This document shows positions 1-12,576 of a stretch of DNA of 64,000 bases, piece after piece. The stretch is from assembly GCA_964057225.1 (NCBI GenBank), contig OZ059899.1, positions 7,130,001 through 7,194,000 of the forward strand, given 5' to 3'. The DNA comes from Auanema rhodensis. Lineage: Eukaryota; Nematoda; Chromadorea; Rhabditida; Rhabditidae. The stretch's first letter is position 1. Each line of letters starts with the position of its first letter. The notes beneath the pieces were generated by a model. It had not been told where the DNA came from, did not search any database, and saw nothing but the letters and a program-made list of their open reading frames with translations. The translations under genes and the position numbers were made by a program.

Positions 1-2603
1 TTCTGTGAGAAGTGAGGTGCTATAACCGAATTATAACCCTTTTAATCCATTTGAAGCATTTTGACAGTCGTGCGAGTGGCCGTTATTAAACGAACCGGGT
101 CTTGACACAGAAGCAGCCACAACCACCCCTTTCCCCTCATATAGGCATACACATATAATCATCACTGAGTGGTGACAGCTGTATGCAAATCGTAGGACAA
201 ATATTGGCATAACTATGCAATATCCTTATATGAATTCGATTTAAGTCATACGATTACATAATTAAAATAATGTTAGTTATGAATAGATCGTGTCCTCAAA
301 GTGGAGAAAAAGGTGAAGAAAAATTGAAATTCGCTGTTGATTTAAGCGGAAATCATAAAGTGGATACATGTAATAGATATGGTTACATCTTCTTTAATGT
401 CTGACAGCACTCATCGAGACTAGCATGATCATTTTACATATTTTGGAATAATTTGATATCAAAATTTAAAAAAAAACGTGAAAAAATTCAATTCAAGTTT
501 GATAAGTCAAAGGAAACGTCATGAGCATGAGGTTAGCATGAGAAAACAGTACTCGCTTCAAGGCCTGAATATCGGACACATATGAGAAGTCAATTTTACC
601 ATATGTTCCAGAAGGACAAACAGCAATGTGAATGACAATAAACACCACAGTCTTTCTGAACAATACCATTGATAGAAAACTATAATATCTAGGTAACACT
701 CAACAGATGGAAAAAAGAATATCTTTTGTTTCCTAAGTAGTTATTGCACGATACATAACCTAAGGGGAATCAAACCGGATATGAAAAAGCGTGAAGAACT
801 ACGAAATTTTCAAAATTTTCGCTACTTTCAGAAGTTCGAGCGTCGAAAATGCCATTAATCGTAATTCCATCTCTTCATTCATGTCTAGCCTTCTCTAGAT
901 ACGAAAATCTCAGTCCCAAAAGGGAGATACATCAAAGTCCTAACAATAAAACGCAAGCACACTTCATCAATAAAACTGCTCAGCATATCATGGTCATGAT
1001 ATATTACAATCAACTTTTTCTGCAGTATGGTCGCATGCAAATGTGATTGATATTTAAAGAGTCGTCAGAATATATTAGAATAGTATTAACTTGAATCGAA
1101 CATCTTTTGTTAATATTCGAAAGCTTGTTAGCGTATTTACTACGCTTACACACAGAAGTCTCATAAAAGATTATGATGAATTGCAACAGAATAAGTGACA
1201 CCTGAGATGCGATGCAATCCCATGGCTCTAGTGGGCTTGTTCTTCATTACTTCAACTATCCCGAATGCACGAGCATTACTACATGATCATTGAAATTACA
1301 ACCGACTGATAGGTCCGACAACTTATCACAAACTTATGGGTGACAACGATATGATGATGTTACAGGTGAAATATTAACGGAACAGGCGGTATAAACGAAT
1401 AGAAAAGAAGATATATATATATATCTATAATACAGCAAGCGGCAAGCACAAAGGTGCTTATTGCCAAATTCAAGCCAGCTAATGAACCCTAATTAATAAA
1501 TGTTATAAAGTATCTGATAGGGTAACCGCAAAACACTTGGGTTAGAACGGGCGTAACAATAATATGCGAAAAGAGAAATGTTTTAATTCAAAGACAATGT
1601 CCTTCCGAGTTTACAATTTCCAAACATGCTTGCTGAGAAATAATATACATCTCAGCCAAACCGCAATCCCAGAAAGCCAGATTATTAATATTGTTTATAA
1701 ACTATCTTGAATTATATCGAGAGTAAATCTCAAGGGTTAAGATATACATGAAAAATACCAAATGAGAATTCAATATTTAGGCTAAATGTCATGTTGAGCG
1801 CAAATCTATCTTTCTTACAGGCACTTTATAATGCCACAGATATCTTCATTTATTCAAGTAAAGCTCAAGATTATTCTTACATTTGATTAAATGAGCAAAG
1901 CGGACACCGAGGAAACTAATTTAAATGCGTTCAAGTAGGTGGTATAAGTATTTGGAACACCAGATGCTCTAATCAAGCACAAAATTCTTAAAGGAATAAG
2001 ATGGTAGCAATTTGCACAGTTAATACAATATAATGATGAACATAGTTAATTACTAGAATTAAGTTTATGTAGTACCATATGCATTTTTAATGTCGGCTGG
2101 CAAAATAAACATTTCAAAGAGAGGTCACATTTCAATTAGATTCCGCGTGCGAATACAAGAATATGAGAACCACAGGCTGGTAGTAATAAATGCTCAGGCT
2201 AATGACTAATCAATCTATATTGATTCAGATTTTAAAAATATATATGAATAACATGATAATTAGAAAACAGCACTAAATGATTACTTTAGGAACATTTTTG
2301 GTTTCGTATTGCTTGTACAGTTAGAGAATGCAAAAGACCATAACAAAAGATAAGAAACTGTCATGACCTCTGATAATATGATGAATTAACTATGTAAAGT
2401 ATTTAAGAAAACAAATATGGAACTGTGAAAATAAGGTGTAAATATATAATATTCAAATTGATAATATTAAGTTACAAAATTACTAATTAACTGCGATCTA
2501 GGTTATGAATTATGCATCATCAAGACTTACCAAACAGAGAGTATGGTTTGATTGATACGAAAACAGAAATTGATATATAATGTTTGTTTTAAAAAATATT
2601 ACC
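1..2603. other. Gene-poor stretch
   Basis: I see no convincing coding exon on either strand. The few short open frames have no recognisable motif. A short AT run lies near 1411-1425. If the rhomboid gene upstream on the minus strand is intact, its missing 3' exons should lie here. I searched for a Gly-His-Leu type exon (the catalytic histidine) and did not find one. Confidence 0.5.
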
Positions 2604-3241
2604 CATCATAGGAACTTCAACATCACCAACTTATAATTATGAACTGATAAAAATGAACGTACCAGAAAATCCAACAGCACATTGACTTGTAAATCCCGTT
2701 CCTGCTATAAAATCAAACAGGTAGCTTATAGCCACAGTTACTTGAGCAGAAACAATGGAAAAAAGAGCAAGTATACATGCAAACTTATGTGAACCCAGCC
2801 TTTGCTCTAATTTTCTTCCCTCAAATAAGCGATACTTAAAGTCGTCATAAATATTTCTTTTTTGCTTACCTTATAGAGCAAAGAAATCATATTATAATAT
2901 AAATGCATATCAGAGCCATGCATAATTATAGGAAAAATAAGACGATGCCATTCACCATTTTCAATTATTCTATATGGGAGTAAGCATAAAGACCCTGTAA
3001 AACATTGAAGTAAAGTAATCAATGTTAATATATGATTACTTGTTTTATCTAAATCTAAAAAAGGAATATATCCAAGAAATATAGCAATCTGAAGAATAAT
3101 AGCTCCAAGCGTGATAGGAGGTATCGGTCCACTATTCAGTAATTGTATTGCGAGCAGATATACACCAGTATTGTCTCTTTGCTGTCTACGACGTTGAAAC
3201 ATTCTCAATCTTTCTGAATATGAAGATGGAAGAAACGACAA
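2604..3241 (-). pseudogene. Rhomboid protease, RHBDD1-like, 3' half apparently broken
   Basis: This would be an intramembrane serine protease of the RHBDD1/rhomboid-4 type, an ER enzyme. Exon 1 (3241-2870) encodes a basic N-terminus (FQRRRQQRDNTGVYLL), membrane segments, and the family motif HLYYNMISLLYK. A strong donor follows at 2869. Exon 2 (from 2819) continues with GRKLEQRLGSHKFA and reaches the catalytic serine motif AVGFSG near 2663. Beyond that the frame reads GTFIFISS, then two TAA codons (2639-2637 and 2633-2631), then VGDVEVPMM, which resembles a later piece of the family. Alternatively, a 33-base intron from 2662 removes the stops, but about 25 residues normally found there would still be missing. 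No catalytic histidine exon was found. The N-terminal identification is firm; whether the gene is functional is uncertain. Confidence 0.6.
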
Positions 3242-4609
3242 ATCAAATCGCTATTTAGTCAACATTAAATTAAAGCCGGTTCGCATATGAAAATAAAAGA
3301 AAAATGTTGAACATGCGATATATAAATAATCAAAAGAAAAAAATATATGTATAATATAAAACAGTATTCTTGCTGCACTGCAGGAGTAATGTAGAATAAA
3401 CTTAGAATGTAATGGAATAGACAATGTCATTGTGATAGTTATGCAACGTGTACATAAAGGGCTTCTTACAAATGATGCGAATACCATTCCCACAGAAGTA
3501 TTCAAAATATTTATGTTTATCTAATCAAATTTTTGTTTGAACCTCGAACATTATAATCAAAAAATTAGCATAAGCTTTTCTCCTTGAATTCAACAACTAT
3601 CATAAACGTATTTTGTTAATTCGTGATTGCAATAATACTGTGCTCCAATGACAAAAACTTTGCTCTTATGCGAAAGTATGTTACCAACAAGAAAAAAGTA
3701 CCAAATCAAAATATTAATTATTTCATAATAGTATCAGTTTACTTTTCATTTTGAGAAATCGTATCAGATTTCTATAAAAATTGCAAGTAGCTTTTTAGTT
3801 GGCATTGAAAATATAAGGTGAAAGGAACCACATGGTCCGCCTAGAGATTATGGTACATATATGCATAGTTGTTATATATAATGTTAATTGTTATAGTTTA
3901 CTGTTACATATTGAACCAGTTGAGACTTAATAATGTAATCATAAGAATTGTAAATAAAGTCAAGCCAAAGTAATTAAATACATAAATTTCTTTAAACAAA
4001 ATATTCTATCAAATCTTTCAATATATATCCTGCGTAGTTCAAGAGAATATGTAGTTACATTGATTGACGAATGGTAGCTAAAAATAAAAAATATGACGAT
4101 TGTAGTAATGTCCGTTCAGTAAAATTTTCCAATACTGAAATTGTAACACTAAATATGAAATCAACAATCACGGAAAGAAGCTGTGATAATCCATATCCTA
4201 GACGGTATACATTGATTAATACAGTTCAATCTTATAGAATATCATGAATGTTTTCAAGCAGCATATATTGTAATTCAGACTAGACGAGTGTTTAATGATA
4301 TAGTAAACTTATCATATTTGAATGAAGCAAGGCTAGGAGATTGCATAATCAATTAAGAAATATATCTTTTCTCCCACTGAGCAAGTTGACGCTTCTGATT
4401 TCAAAGAAAAAAAAACAAAAATTATGTAGCATATCCGGAAATAATGAAATACATCTAGAAATTATTCTAAAATTTTATTATCCATCACAACAAATCACCC
4501 CGAATAATTGCACTAAGGTTAAAAGCAAAAATATACAAAGTAGAATTATATGCATTATTATAAATTAAGGCAAACGATAAGATACATACATATCACAAAC
4601 TTATGACTG
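3242..4609. other. Intergenic, between the rhomboid and COG6 genes
   Basis: Both flanking genes are on the minus strand, so this holds the 3' end of COG6 and the upstream region of the rhomboid gene. The open frames here are AT-driven and have no recognisable motif. Confidence 0.5.
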
Positions 4610-7385
4610 TTACAAGAGAAGTTCTGACACCTGGAATTAGTATGAGTATTAGCATTGAATTCAAACTCAAATGATAATACCTGTTCAGCTGTTTTGAACG
4701 TAATATTTTCATATTTATTGAAAGGATCTTCTAATTTCCGAACGATAACCGCATAGGCAGCAATAACATTTTCCATTGTCCTCCTTCGCACGGAATCTCT
4801 TGATTCCAAATAATTTAAAGATGAAATAAGCTCAATATTACCTCACACGGGAACTGCTTATTTTCGATACTTGGTCTATACGACAGCTGTCTGGTTGTCC
4901 AAGAAAAGAATCAAAAGCTGTAAAGCTCTTAGTAATTGAAGCAGCTTCCATTCCAGGAATTGCAGAAAGGGGCCCCTATATTAGCTACTATCAGAAAAAA
5001 ATTTATAAATAAAACAAACTTGACTCTGATCGTGGGCAGCGGCTTTTGTGTAAATGTGAATAAGCCCAGTGGATGCTAATATAGCAGAAGCTTCTTCAGA
5101 AACTAAAACATCTTCATTTCCTTCCATCTGAAAAATAAAATAAAAAACCTAAACGGGATAATATACATACCAAAGCTTTTATCATTTCTAGTCGAGTATC
5201 AGTAAACTGATAAAGAATTACGGCAGATTGAATTGATGATAAACAATTTAACGTATAAACAGCAACATCTGAATTTTACTTTAAAATTTGGATACCGAAA
5301 AATGGCTACCTAAAGGAGAGTGTAGCTGAGTTGTTGCTATCTGAATAGCACGATAGAGAGGATCTAAGACACATGAAAAAATCTGAAAAATTCTCTTTTC
5401 ATTATTCTGAACATTGAAATTGCCTTATTAAATTCTTCTTTTGCATCCGAATTACCAGCCATAGAGCCATCATGAGTTTCAAGAACTTCTCTACAAAAAA
5501 TTGTAACGTAATTGTGAAATTAAACACTTTCACATCATTTACCTCAGTAGCATGAGTATATGATGAACAGCTTGGACAGGTAATAAGTCATAATCAGGGG
5601 CCCCCATCTTAATATATATTTTAAACACTTAATAATTATATAGATACCTTAGCTAGAATTCTTTGAACAGCATTGTTCAAACTTGTATGGAAAATATTCA
5701 GAGTTAAAGTATTTAATTCAGTAATGGTTTGAGCTATTTCACTTTCGGTGCCAATACCCGGTCTGAATAATATATCTAATAAAATATAATCAGTTTAACT
5801 TACATAATTTTTCCAGCATAAAAAGTAAACAGAGCAGATAAACTATACAATACCACTGGGTCAGTTTCATTAGCTAAAGCTTGTTCTACTCTGATCTACA
5901 TGAATACAAATTAATCTAAAATAAGAAATAAAAGTATACCTTGAATGGACGACAAAGAGCTGAAGAAATTTGAGCAAGAACTTGTAAAGAATTGTCTTTA
6001 AAAACTGAAAATTCGATATTATATTTAACTACTAAACCATACAAAAACCTTCTTCTTTGCATTCTTTTAAAAGCATTTGAAGCAGTTCTCTTTCACCTTC
6101 AATAGCTTCATAAATCCAAGCAAGCATATCCCCAAGATATCTAAAATAAAATAATTGTAATAATTAGACAAAAAGCATCTACCTCTGTGGATCATGACTC
6201 ATAAGTTCTATAGGTTTTCCACCACCATGTACTCCTTTAGTTAAAGCATCAATATAGAGTCGCAAAATTTGATTTTTTCGAGCAGTACAAAACTCGTCTT
6301 AACAAAACAAAAATAGAAGCATCTATGATTAATAACTAACCAAGAGAATATTTCAATAAAACCTCTCGATCCTGTAATGCAGCAAAGGAAAGGCATAGAA
6401 TATGCTTTAGTTCGACATAATCCATATTTAATATACGACATTCCCCTATAACAAAACATATATTGAAGAAAAAATAAACACCATACGTTGAATGCTTCTG
6501 TACAAAACCTCATAAGCTTTTTCCATTTTATTAGACATATCCTCCATGACTTCCAAACTGAAAGAAGCAACTTTTCGCTATTTAGAATATAAAAAACTCA
6601 CGCTGCCGAATGTTCTCCACTTGATCTTAATAAATTTTTGCTTTGTGAATATATTTCTTTAACTCTATTAAGTGCGGGGAAAAAGTCAGTTGTTACCGTA
6701 CCATCTAATAAAATTTGCATAATACAAAAGCTTTCTTTCATAAACAAACCTGTCTGATTTCCTTCCAACGCTTTTGTTTCAGCATCACTTAAAGAATATT
6801 TTCCTAGAAACTCTTCAATGGTTTTCTGTTTCGTCTCCAAGTGTTTTCTTTAAAAAATATATTAAATAAGTTCACTAAAAAGAAATAGAACTTTTGATGC
6901 TGCAAAGCACTCGTTTTGCTAAGAAGATCTTGAGTTTTCTCTTTATTTTGTTGTATTCTATTCGTCAAATCAGAACAGATGCAGTGCATGAGCCTCACCT
7001 TATTTGCAAAATCTTGCACATAGCAGTTCATCTGAAAAAAATTTCAATGTATTTTTTCAAGCAAAACGAATAATTCTACTTTTTCAAACTCCATAAGAAA
7101 TTCCTTATTTAAATCTACTTCCCTTTGCTCTAATTTTCTCATTAATCTTCGTTCTGTGTGCATATCAATGTCACTAACCATGGGTGACACATAATCAACC
7201 ATTTGAAGAAATTCCTGTAATGTTTGCAATATTTTCTTACAATATATAAAACCTACAGCATCATTATGCAATCGACTAGCTACTAGTTTATCTATCTTTT
7301 TCTTCAATGGATTATTTGATGCAGTAAGTGGAGGAAGAGTTTCTACTTTAGCAGTAGAAGTGGTTCGAGTTTTGTCCTCCTCCAT
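4610..7385 (-). CDS. Conserved oligomeric Golgi complex subunit 6 (COG6)
   Basis: Subunit of the COG lobe B tether, which holds retrograde vesicles at the Golgi. About a dozen exons read in order against COG6. The N-terminal part has NPLKKKIDKLVASRLHND, then a coiled-coil region (DLTNRIQQNKEKTQDLLSKT). Next come the conserved TTDFFPALNRVKEIYS and the exon LTKGVHGGGKPIELMSHDPQ followed by RYLGDMLAWIYEAIEGE. The C-terminal exons give AYAVIVRKLEDPFNKYENI and, after removal of a 52-base intron, the family ending AEQVSELLL followed by TAA at 4612-4610. The start ATG (7385-7383) is four bases after a ttttcag acceptor, which suggests spliced-leader addition. The E2F-like exons lie upstream on the same strand, about 380 bases away, so co-transcription is possible. 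Confidence 0.93.
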
Positions 7386-7767
7386 TACCTGAAAATAATG
7401 CCTGCGGATAGTTTTATAAAACAACATATATATGAAAAAAAGTCATAATTCAATTCCTGATTACTGATCTGGAATTCTGAATTCAAAGTTTTTTAATCAA
7501 TTTAAGTGAATTAATTTGTATAATCTATTATGTGAATTCCACGTTGAGCAGTTGATGAACTTCTATTTTCAACTACACGCCACTAACCGAAAGTTTGTAA
7601 ACAACACTAGCTTCCCAATTGCGGCAGGGCCAAAGGGAGATTAACTAAAAATGTTAACTATATTTTAACATATTTCAATTTTAATTTATTGTATGAAATA
7701 ACTTAAATTCAATAATAATTTATTATGTTTTCATTTTGTAACATCTTCCTATCTAAGATTATATGTG

Positions 7768-8163
7768 TCATACATGAGTTGAATGTCCATCTCCCAAGAA
7801 ATCAAATAATGAAGTATCATAGTCAAACATTTCTGCTCCGTCACTTTCACCGATTTGATAAAACATTGGAATCTACAAAATATATTTAGTGACCAAATAA
7901 AAAAAAGTATCCTACTTCATGATGATTGGGGTTTTCTCAAAATAGCATAGAGATGCTCAAATGACATGATTGAAAAAAATTTTATTTATAATATTAAATA
8001 AACAAAATATTCACCTACTGAAAAATTCAAAGATGTTGGTGATTACCACAGAGACTAACGTTATTAGCCATGTGAGGCACCTTGATCAAGACTACTAAAA
8101 TTTCTTCTCCTTCTTGAAGAAAAGCAGCTTGAACACTTTGAAGGTCATTTGGATTCAAATTAA
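7768..8163 (-). CDS. Possible E2F-family C-terminal exons (marked box and RB-binding motif)
   Basis: Two coding-looking pieces. The upstream exon (about 8163-8081, perhaps longer) encodes LNPNDLQSVQAAFLQEGEE then ILVVLIK. This resembles the E2F marked-box pattern in which a D-L-R-S-I stretch is followed by a hydrophobic run and I-K-A-P; reading on past the possible donor gives IKVPHM. The downstream exon (7872-7768), after a ttttgtag acceptor, encodes FYQIGESDGAEMFDYDTSLF and ends HSTHV then TGA. The spacing of Y, E-S-D-G and F-D matches the RB-binding transactivation motif of E2F4/5-type proteins. I could not find the winged-helix DNA-binding domain, so this may be a fragment, a partly unresolved gene or a remnant. 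The splice link between the two pieces is not settled. The assignment is inferred from remembered family patterns. Confidence 0.35.
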
Positions 8164-8625
8164 CTGAATAGATAGCTAATCCAGGTTTTAAAATTAATTT
8201 ATACAGAGAGAAGAACTGTTGAGTTTATTTAAGTGCAACGCACAAGACCCTCGTAAACAGCACACACTTGAACTATTAATTTATAGTAGATATGACTGCA
8301 TAAATTGGATCATATATTTTAAATTGTGAAGCATAGTTTTGCCTGTAATTTCAGGCTTACTTTATCTTTTCTGCAGTTCAAGATTGCGGCTTACTTATGT
8401 TCTACTACAAACTATATCTGTTTTTGTGAAAAAAATTGTTTTTTTGAGTCAATATGTTGTTAATAAGAGCTTCTGTATAAATTTATGTAAACAGAAGGAA
8501 TTTTATTTTTTTTAATCGGAATGAATTAGAAGTAATATTATACTTGAATATAAGGTTGTATGGTATTTGAGAACAGCTTGTATTTTGGATAGTGAAGCTT
8601 ATAATTTTCCCCCTTGACCCCACAC

Positions 8626-8769
8626 CTTGATATCTCTGATCAATGTTATAAATGTTCTATCTATCTCTCTTTGTTTCACATTTTCTTCTACTACTATTGG
8701 AACATTATTATGTCCTTTTTTCACCGACGCAATAATGCAGGAAATGTTCTTTATGGGCTTTCTCTTACA
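8626..8769 (-). other. Unidentified coding-like stretch
   Basis: An open frame on the minus strand runs from after a stop near 8770 to a possible donor at 8625 (atcaag before gtgtgg). It encodes a lysine-rich segment including NISCIIASVKKGHNN and VEENVKQREIDRTFITLIRD. Its composition is less AT-skewed than the surroundings. I do not recognise the protein. It could be an exon of the E2F-like gene, a transposon remnant or chance. The rest of 8164-8945 shows nothing else. Confidence 0.2.
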
Positions 8770-8945
8770 TTACTTTTGAATCAAATGTGAGAGCCCTTTA
8801 GCAAAACAATAATTAATTCTGAAACTATTATCACTAAAACATTTTAATACGAAATATAAAATTATCTATGAATATGTGCTATATTTTATTTTAAATAATT
8901 TATTAAATAAGTGAAACTGTTAATTTATTCTGATTTTTGCTTAGA

Positions 8946-11900
8946 ATGGATTTATTGGGTACCAGTAGGGCGTACATCAAAGATATGGTCTCCTTAGCGG
9001 GACCACAAATGAAGGTCATACTTATGGATAAAGAAACAGTAAGCTTTTTACCTATATTTAAATAAAAACAAATTTTTCAGACAAGCATTGTTTCCTGTGC
9101 TTTTGCACAATCAGAGATGATGCAGAAAGAGGTGCATTTTATTTGTTACTTTATTTAATTGTACCATTTATAAAGGTTTATTTATTTGAACGTATTGATT
9201 CACCGGTTCCTCGGGAACCTATAAAGCATTTGAAATGTATAGTTTTTCTCCGACCAACTCCTGATAATGTACAACTCCTGTCTGAAGAGTTAAGAAATCC
9301 AAAATATGCACAATACTATATTTGTAAGTTATTCTAATAACCTTATCAAAAAAAGTAATTTTTAAAGATTTCTCCAATATAATTAGTAAAACTGACCTGA
9401 AGTCTTTGGCAGAAGCAGATGAACAAGAAACAGTCCGAGAAGTTCACGAATATTTTGTTGATAGTATATCATTATGTGCTCATCTCTTCATACTCAATCA
9501 AAAAATTGTATACGACAGTATGTTTCGGTTAACAACGCCATCGTTCCTGAGAATTAAGCAATCGCTCACTGCTCTGCTGCTTAGTCTCAAAAAAAGAGCT
9601 GTAATCAGGTAAAAATTATTCATCATTTCTTGCTCTATATAAGTTTCAGATATCAAAGATCATCAGAAGATTGTCATCGACTTGCTGAAGAAATAAGTCA
9701 AGTTGTCAGAAGGGAGGAAGGATTGTTCGAAAATACTAAGCAAGATACTCTCCTCCTTATTATCGATAGGAGTGAGGATCCAGTTTCACCTCTTCTCAAT
9801 CAATGGACTTATGAAGCAATGGTAAAAAGTAATTAGTTACTTTCTTCATAAAGTATTTTTGTTCAGGTGCACGAACTAATTACTATTTCAAATAATCGAG
9901 TTTGCGTTGAGGGCCAGAGTATGGTTTTGAATGAGCTCCATGATGATTTTTATGCGAAAGTAGTTTACCCTTGGAAGTTCTCGAAGTTCATTAATATATT
10001 CTCAGAACGTTGCCATGAATTTTGGAGAAATCGGACAAAATATCAAAATATTAATGAATGAGTTTCAACAAAAAGCTCAAATTCATAAGAATTTAGAGTC
10101 AATCGCGGATATGAAAAATTTTGTGGAAGAATATCCTCAATTCAAAAAAATATCAGGTTAGCGCAAATTTATTAATGTAATTTTTACGTTTTTTGCGTGC
10201 CATATTTTAATTTCAAATTACTTTATTCACGTAAATTACACGTTTTTCTACCATTTTGAATTTGTCAAGGCGGTGCTTAGCTGTATTCATTGATAGTTTA
10301 CTATCTTTTTTAGTTTATAATTAATTAATTATTTAGTTCTTTTAAGGAACTGTTTCTAAGCATGTAACATTAGTGGGGGAGCTAAGTAAACTAGTTAGCA
10401 ATCAGAATCTGTTGGAAGTATCTGAGGTTTAATGCATTTACATAAACTGCTAAATATTTACTTCTTATTTAGGTTGAGCAGTCAATTGTGGCCGAAGGAG
10501 ATCATACAAGATGCCTAGAAAGAGTTAAGGAGCTTCTTAGTCATCCTAAAATCACTCGTTTGGTTTGTTTGGAAACCTAGAAACATATAAATACAAAATA
10601 TTCCCATTTCAGAATGCTTTACGGCTTGTTCTTTTGTATTCATTACGTTTTGAAACATATAATAATAACGAAATATCTAATTTAGTCAATATGTTACGTG
10701 CTAAGGTTTGCTTTAAAAAACGTTTTTATTCGTAGTTGCCTCTTTCTTAGGATACTTCTGCTGCTAGCATAGTCAGATCTTTACTAAAGTTCGCTGGACA
10801 TTCAAGACGTTCTAATGATCTTTTCGGACAAGGCTCTACCATGGAAATGACAAAAAGGTAAACAAAAGCTTGCAAAGTTACCAAAACCCAAAGGTATCAT
10901 TTAGGTTTATAAAAGGACTCAAAGGGGTAGAAAATATTTATACACAGCATGAACCGTATATAAAGGAGGTAGTAGATAACCTGGTTAGAGGACGACTCTC
11001 TGATCAAGGATATCCTTATGTATCGGGGGAAGTTGGAAGGTTTATTTATATTAGTGTGTATGGTGTAAACGAGTGTTTTAGTTTTCGACAGGAAAATGTA
11101 ATCATATTTATTGTTGGTGGAGCAACATTTGAAGAATCCGTATACATCCGAAACATGAACGAAAAAAGGTAAAATTTATCTTACTTTGTTCAAATTATAG
11201 TGCTTTGAATCTGTTTCAGAGCGCAAGGGAGCGGTGGTCCTGCAATTGTTTTAGGAAGCACTTTTATGCACAACGCTGCTAGGTACGTCTCTTTCTCATT
11301 AACAATCGTGCACGTAATAATACATCATGTGTTCCTATCTGAAAACTTTTGGCTGTAAACTCATATGAAATACGGCGCGTTGTTAGATAGGGAAAGACAG
11401 CATAGTTGCCCCTTCGTCAGTGATGATAAAACAAGGAATGGTTTCGCAAAAATTTACAGCAGAAAGATTAACTGTTGAAATCCTTGGCTGTCTGAGACAA
11501 TTTTTGTAAATTTTAAATTTAATATATTACGGTATGTACAGTACGTATTTACTGATCATTTTTCAATTATTGTTAATAGTAAAGTATGATTTGAGTCAAA
11601 CGGTTTTTCCTCTTGGACTTCTGAGCACTCATACAACATACGATGCTACCTTTTATGGGATTGAAAAATGGTGCTTTAGGGGTAGTTCGGTGATGATAAA
11701 ACAAGGAATGGTTTCGCAAAAATTTACAGCAGAAAGATTAACTGTTGAAATCCTTGGCTGTCTGAGACAATTTTTGTAAATTTTAAATTTAATATATTAC
11801 GGTATGTACAGTACGTATTTACTGATCATTTTTCAATTATTGTTAATAGTAAAGTATGATTTGAGTCAAACGGTTTTTCCTCTTGGACTTCTGAGCACTC

Positions 11901-12576
11901 ATACAACATACGATGCTACCTTTTATGGGATTGAAAAATGGTGCTTTAGGGGTAGTTCGGTGATGATAAAACAAGGAATGGTTTCGCAAAAATTTACAGC
12001 AGAAAGATTAACTGTTGAAATCCTTGGCTGTCTGAGACAATTTTTGTAAATTTTAAATTTAATATATTACGGTGTGTACAGTACGGATTTACTGATCATT
12101 TTTCAATTATTGTTAATAGTAAAGTATGATTTGAGTCAAACGGTTTTTCCTCTTGGACTTCTGAGCACTCATACAACATACGATGCTACCTTTTATGGGA
12201 TTGAAAAATGGTGCTTTAGGGGTAGTTCGGTGATGATAAAACAAGGAATGGTTTCGCAAAAATTTACAGCAGAAAGATTAACTGTTGAAATCCTTGGCTG
12301 TCTGAGACAATTTTTGTAAATTTTAAATTTAATATATTACGGTATGTACAGTACGTATTTACTGATCATTTTTCAATTATTGTTAATAGTAAAGTATGAT
12401 TTGAGTCAAACGGTTTTTCCTCTTGGACTTCTGAGCACTCATACAACATACGATGTTGGACTTCCTGTTAATAACAAAATTTGCTAAAATTCATGTTATT
12501 TTATTGCGACTAGTGGTAATAGTATAGTTACAACATTTTCAGCTTTATTGATCAACTCTCTGTTGGAGCAATCTAA
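8946..12576 (+). CDS. VPS45, Sec1/Munc18-family regulator of endosomal/TGN SNAREs
   Basis: SM protein that binds the Tlg2/syntaxin-16 SNARE and promotes fusion at early endosomes and the trans-Golgi. Consecutive exons follow VPS45 from end to end: [153 protein letters not shown] and [16 protein letters not shown]. The penultimate exon ends HNAA plus two bases (11282). The final exon is tiny: it starts at 12543 and supplies [11 protein letters not shown] then TAA (12574-12576). This splits one serine codon AG/C and matches the family ending. The last intron is 1,260 bases long and is mostly a 270-bp tandem array. The ATG lies one base after a tgcttag acceptor. Confidence 0.95.
11419..12455 (+). 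repeat. 270-bp tandem repeat array, about 3.8 copies, inside the last VPS45 intron
   Basis: The landmark tgatgataaaacaaggaatg recurs at 11421, 11691, 11961 and 12231, exactly 270 bases apart. Copies are nearly identical: one has gtgtgtac/acggat where the others have gtatgtac/acgtat. The array begins part-way through a unit and breaks off after cgatg at 12455. Each full unit holds an 81-codon open frame with a hydrophobic start ([11 protein letters not shown]) that ends RQFL and TAA; in one copy its ATG has become GTG. Because the VPS45 splice junction at 11282/12543 is strong, I treat these frames as incidental to an intronic satellite and not as genes. Confidence 0.93.

Noticed and set aside
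4558-4680. COG6 frame reading on beyond its family ending
   Set aside because: The longer reading is intron sequence. Splicing at the ccag acceptor before 4630 gives the expected short C-terminus.
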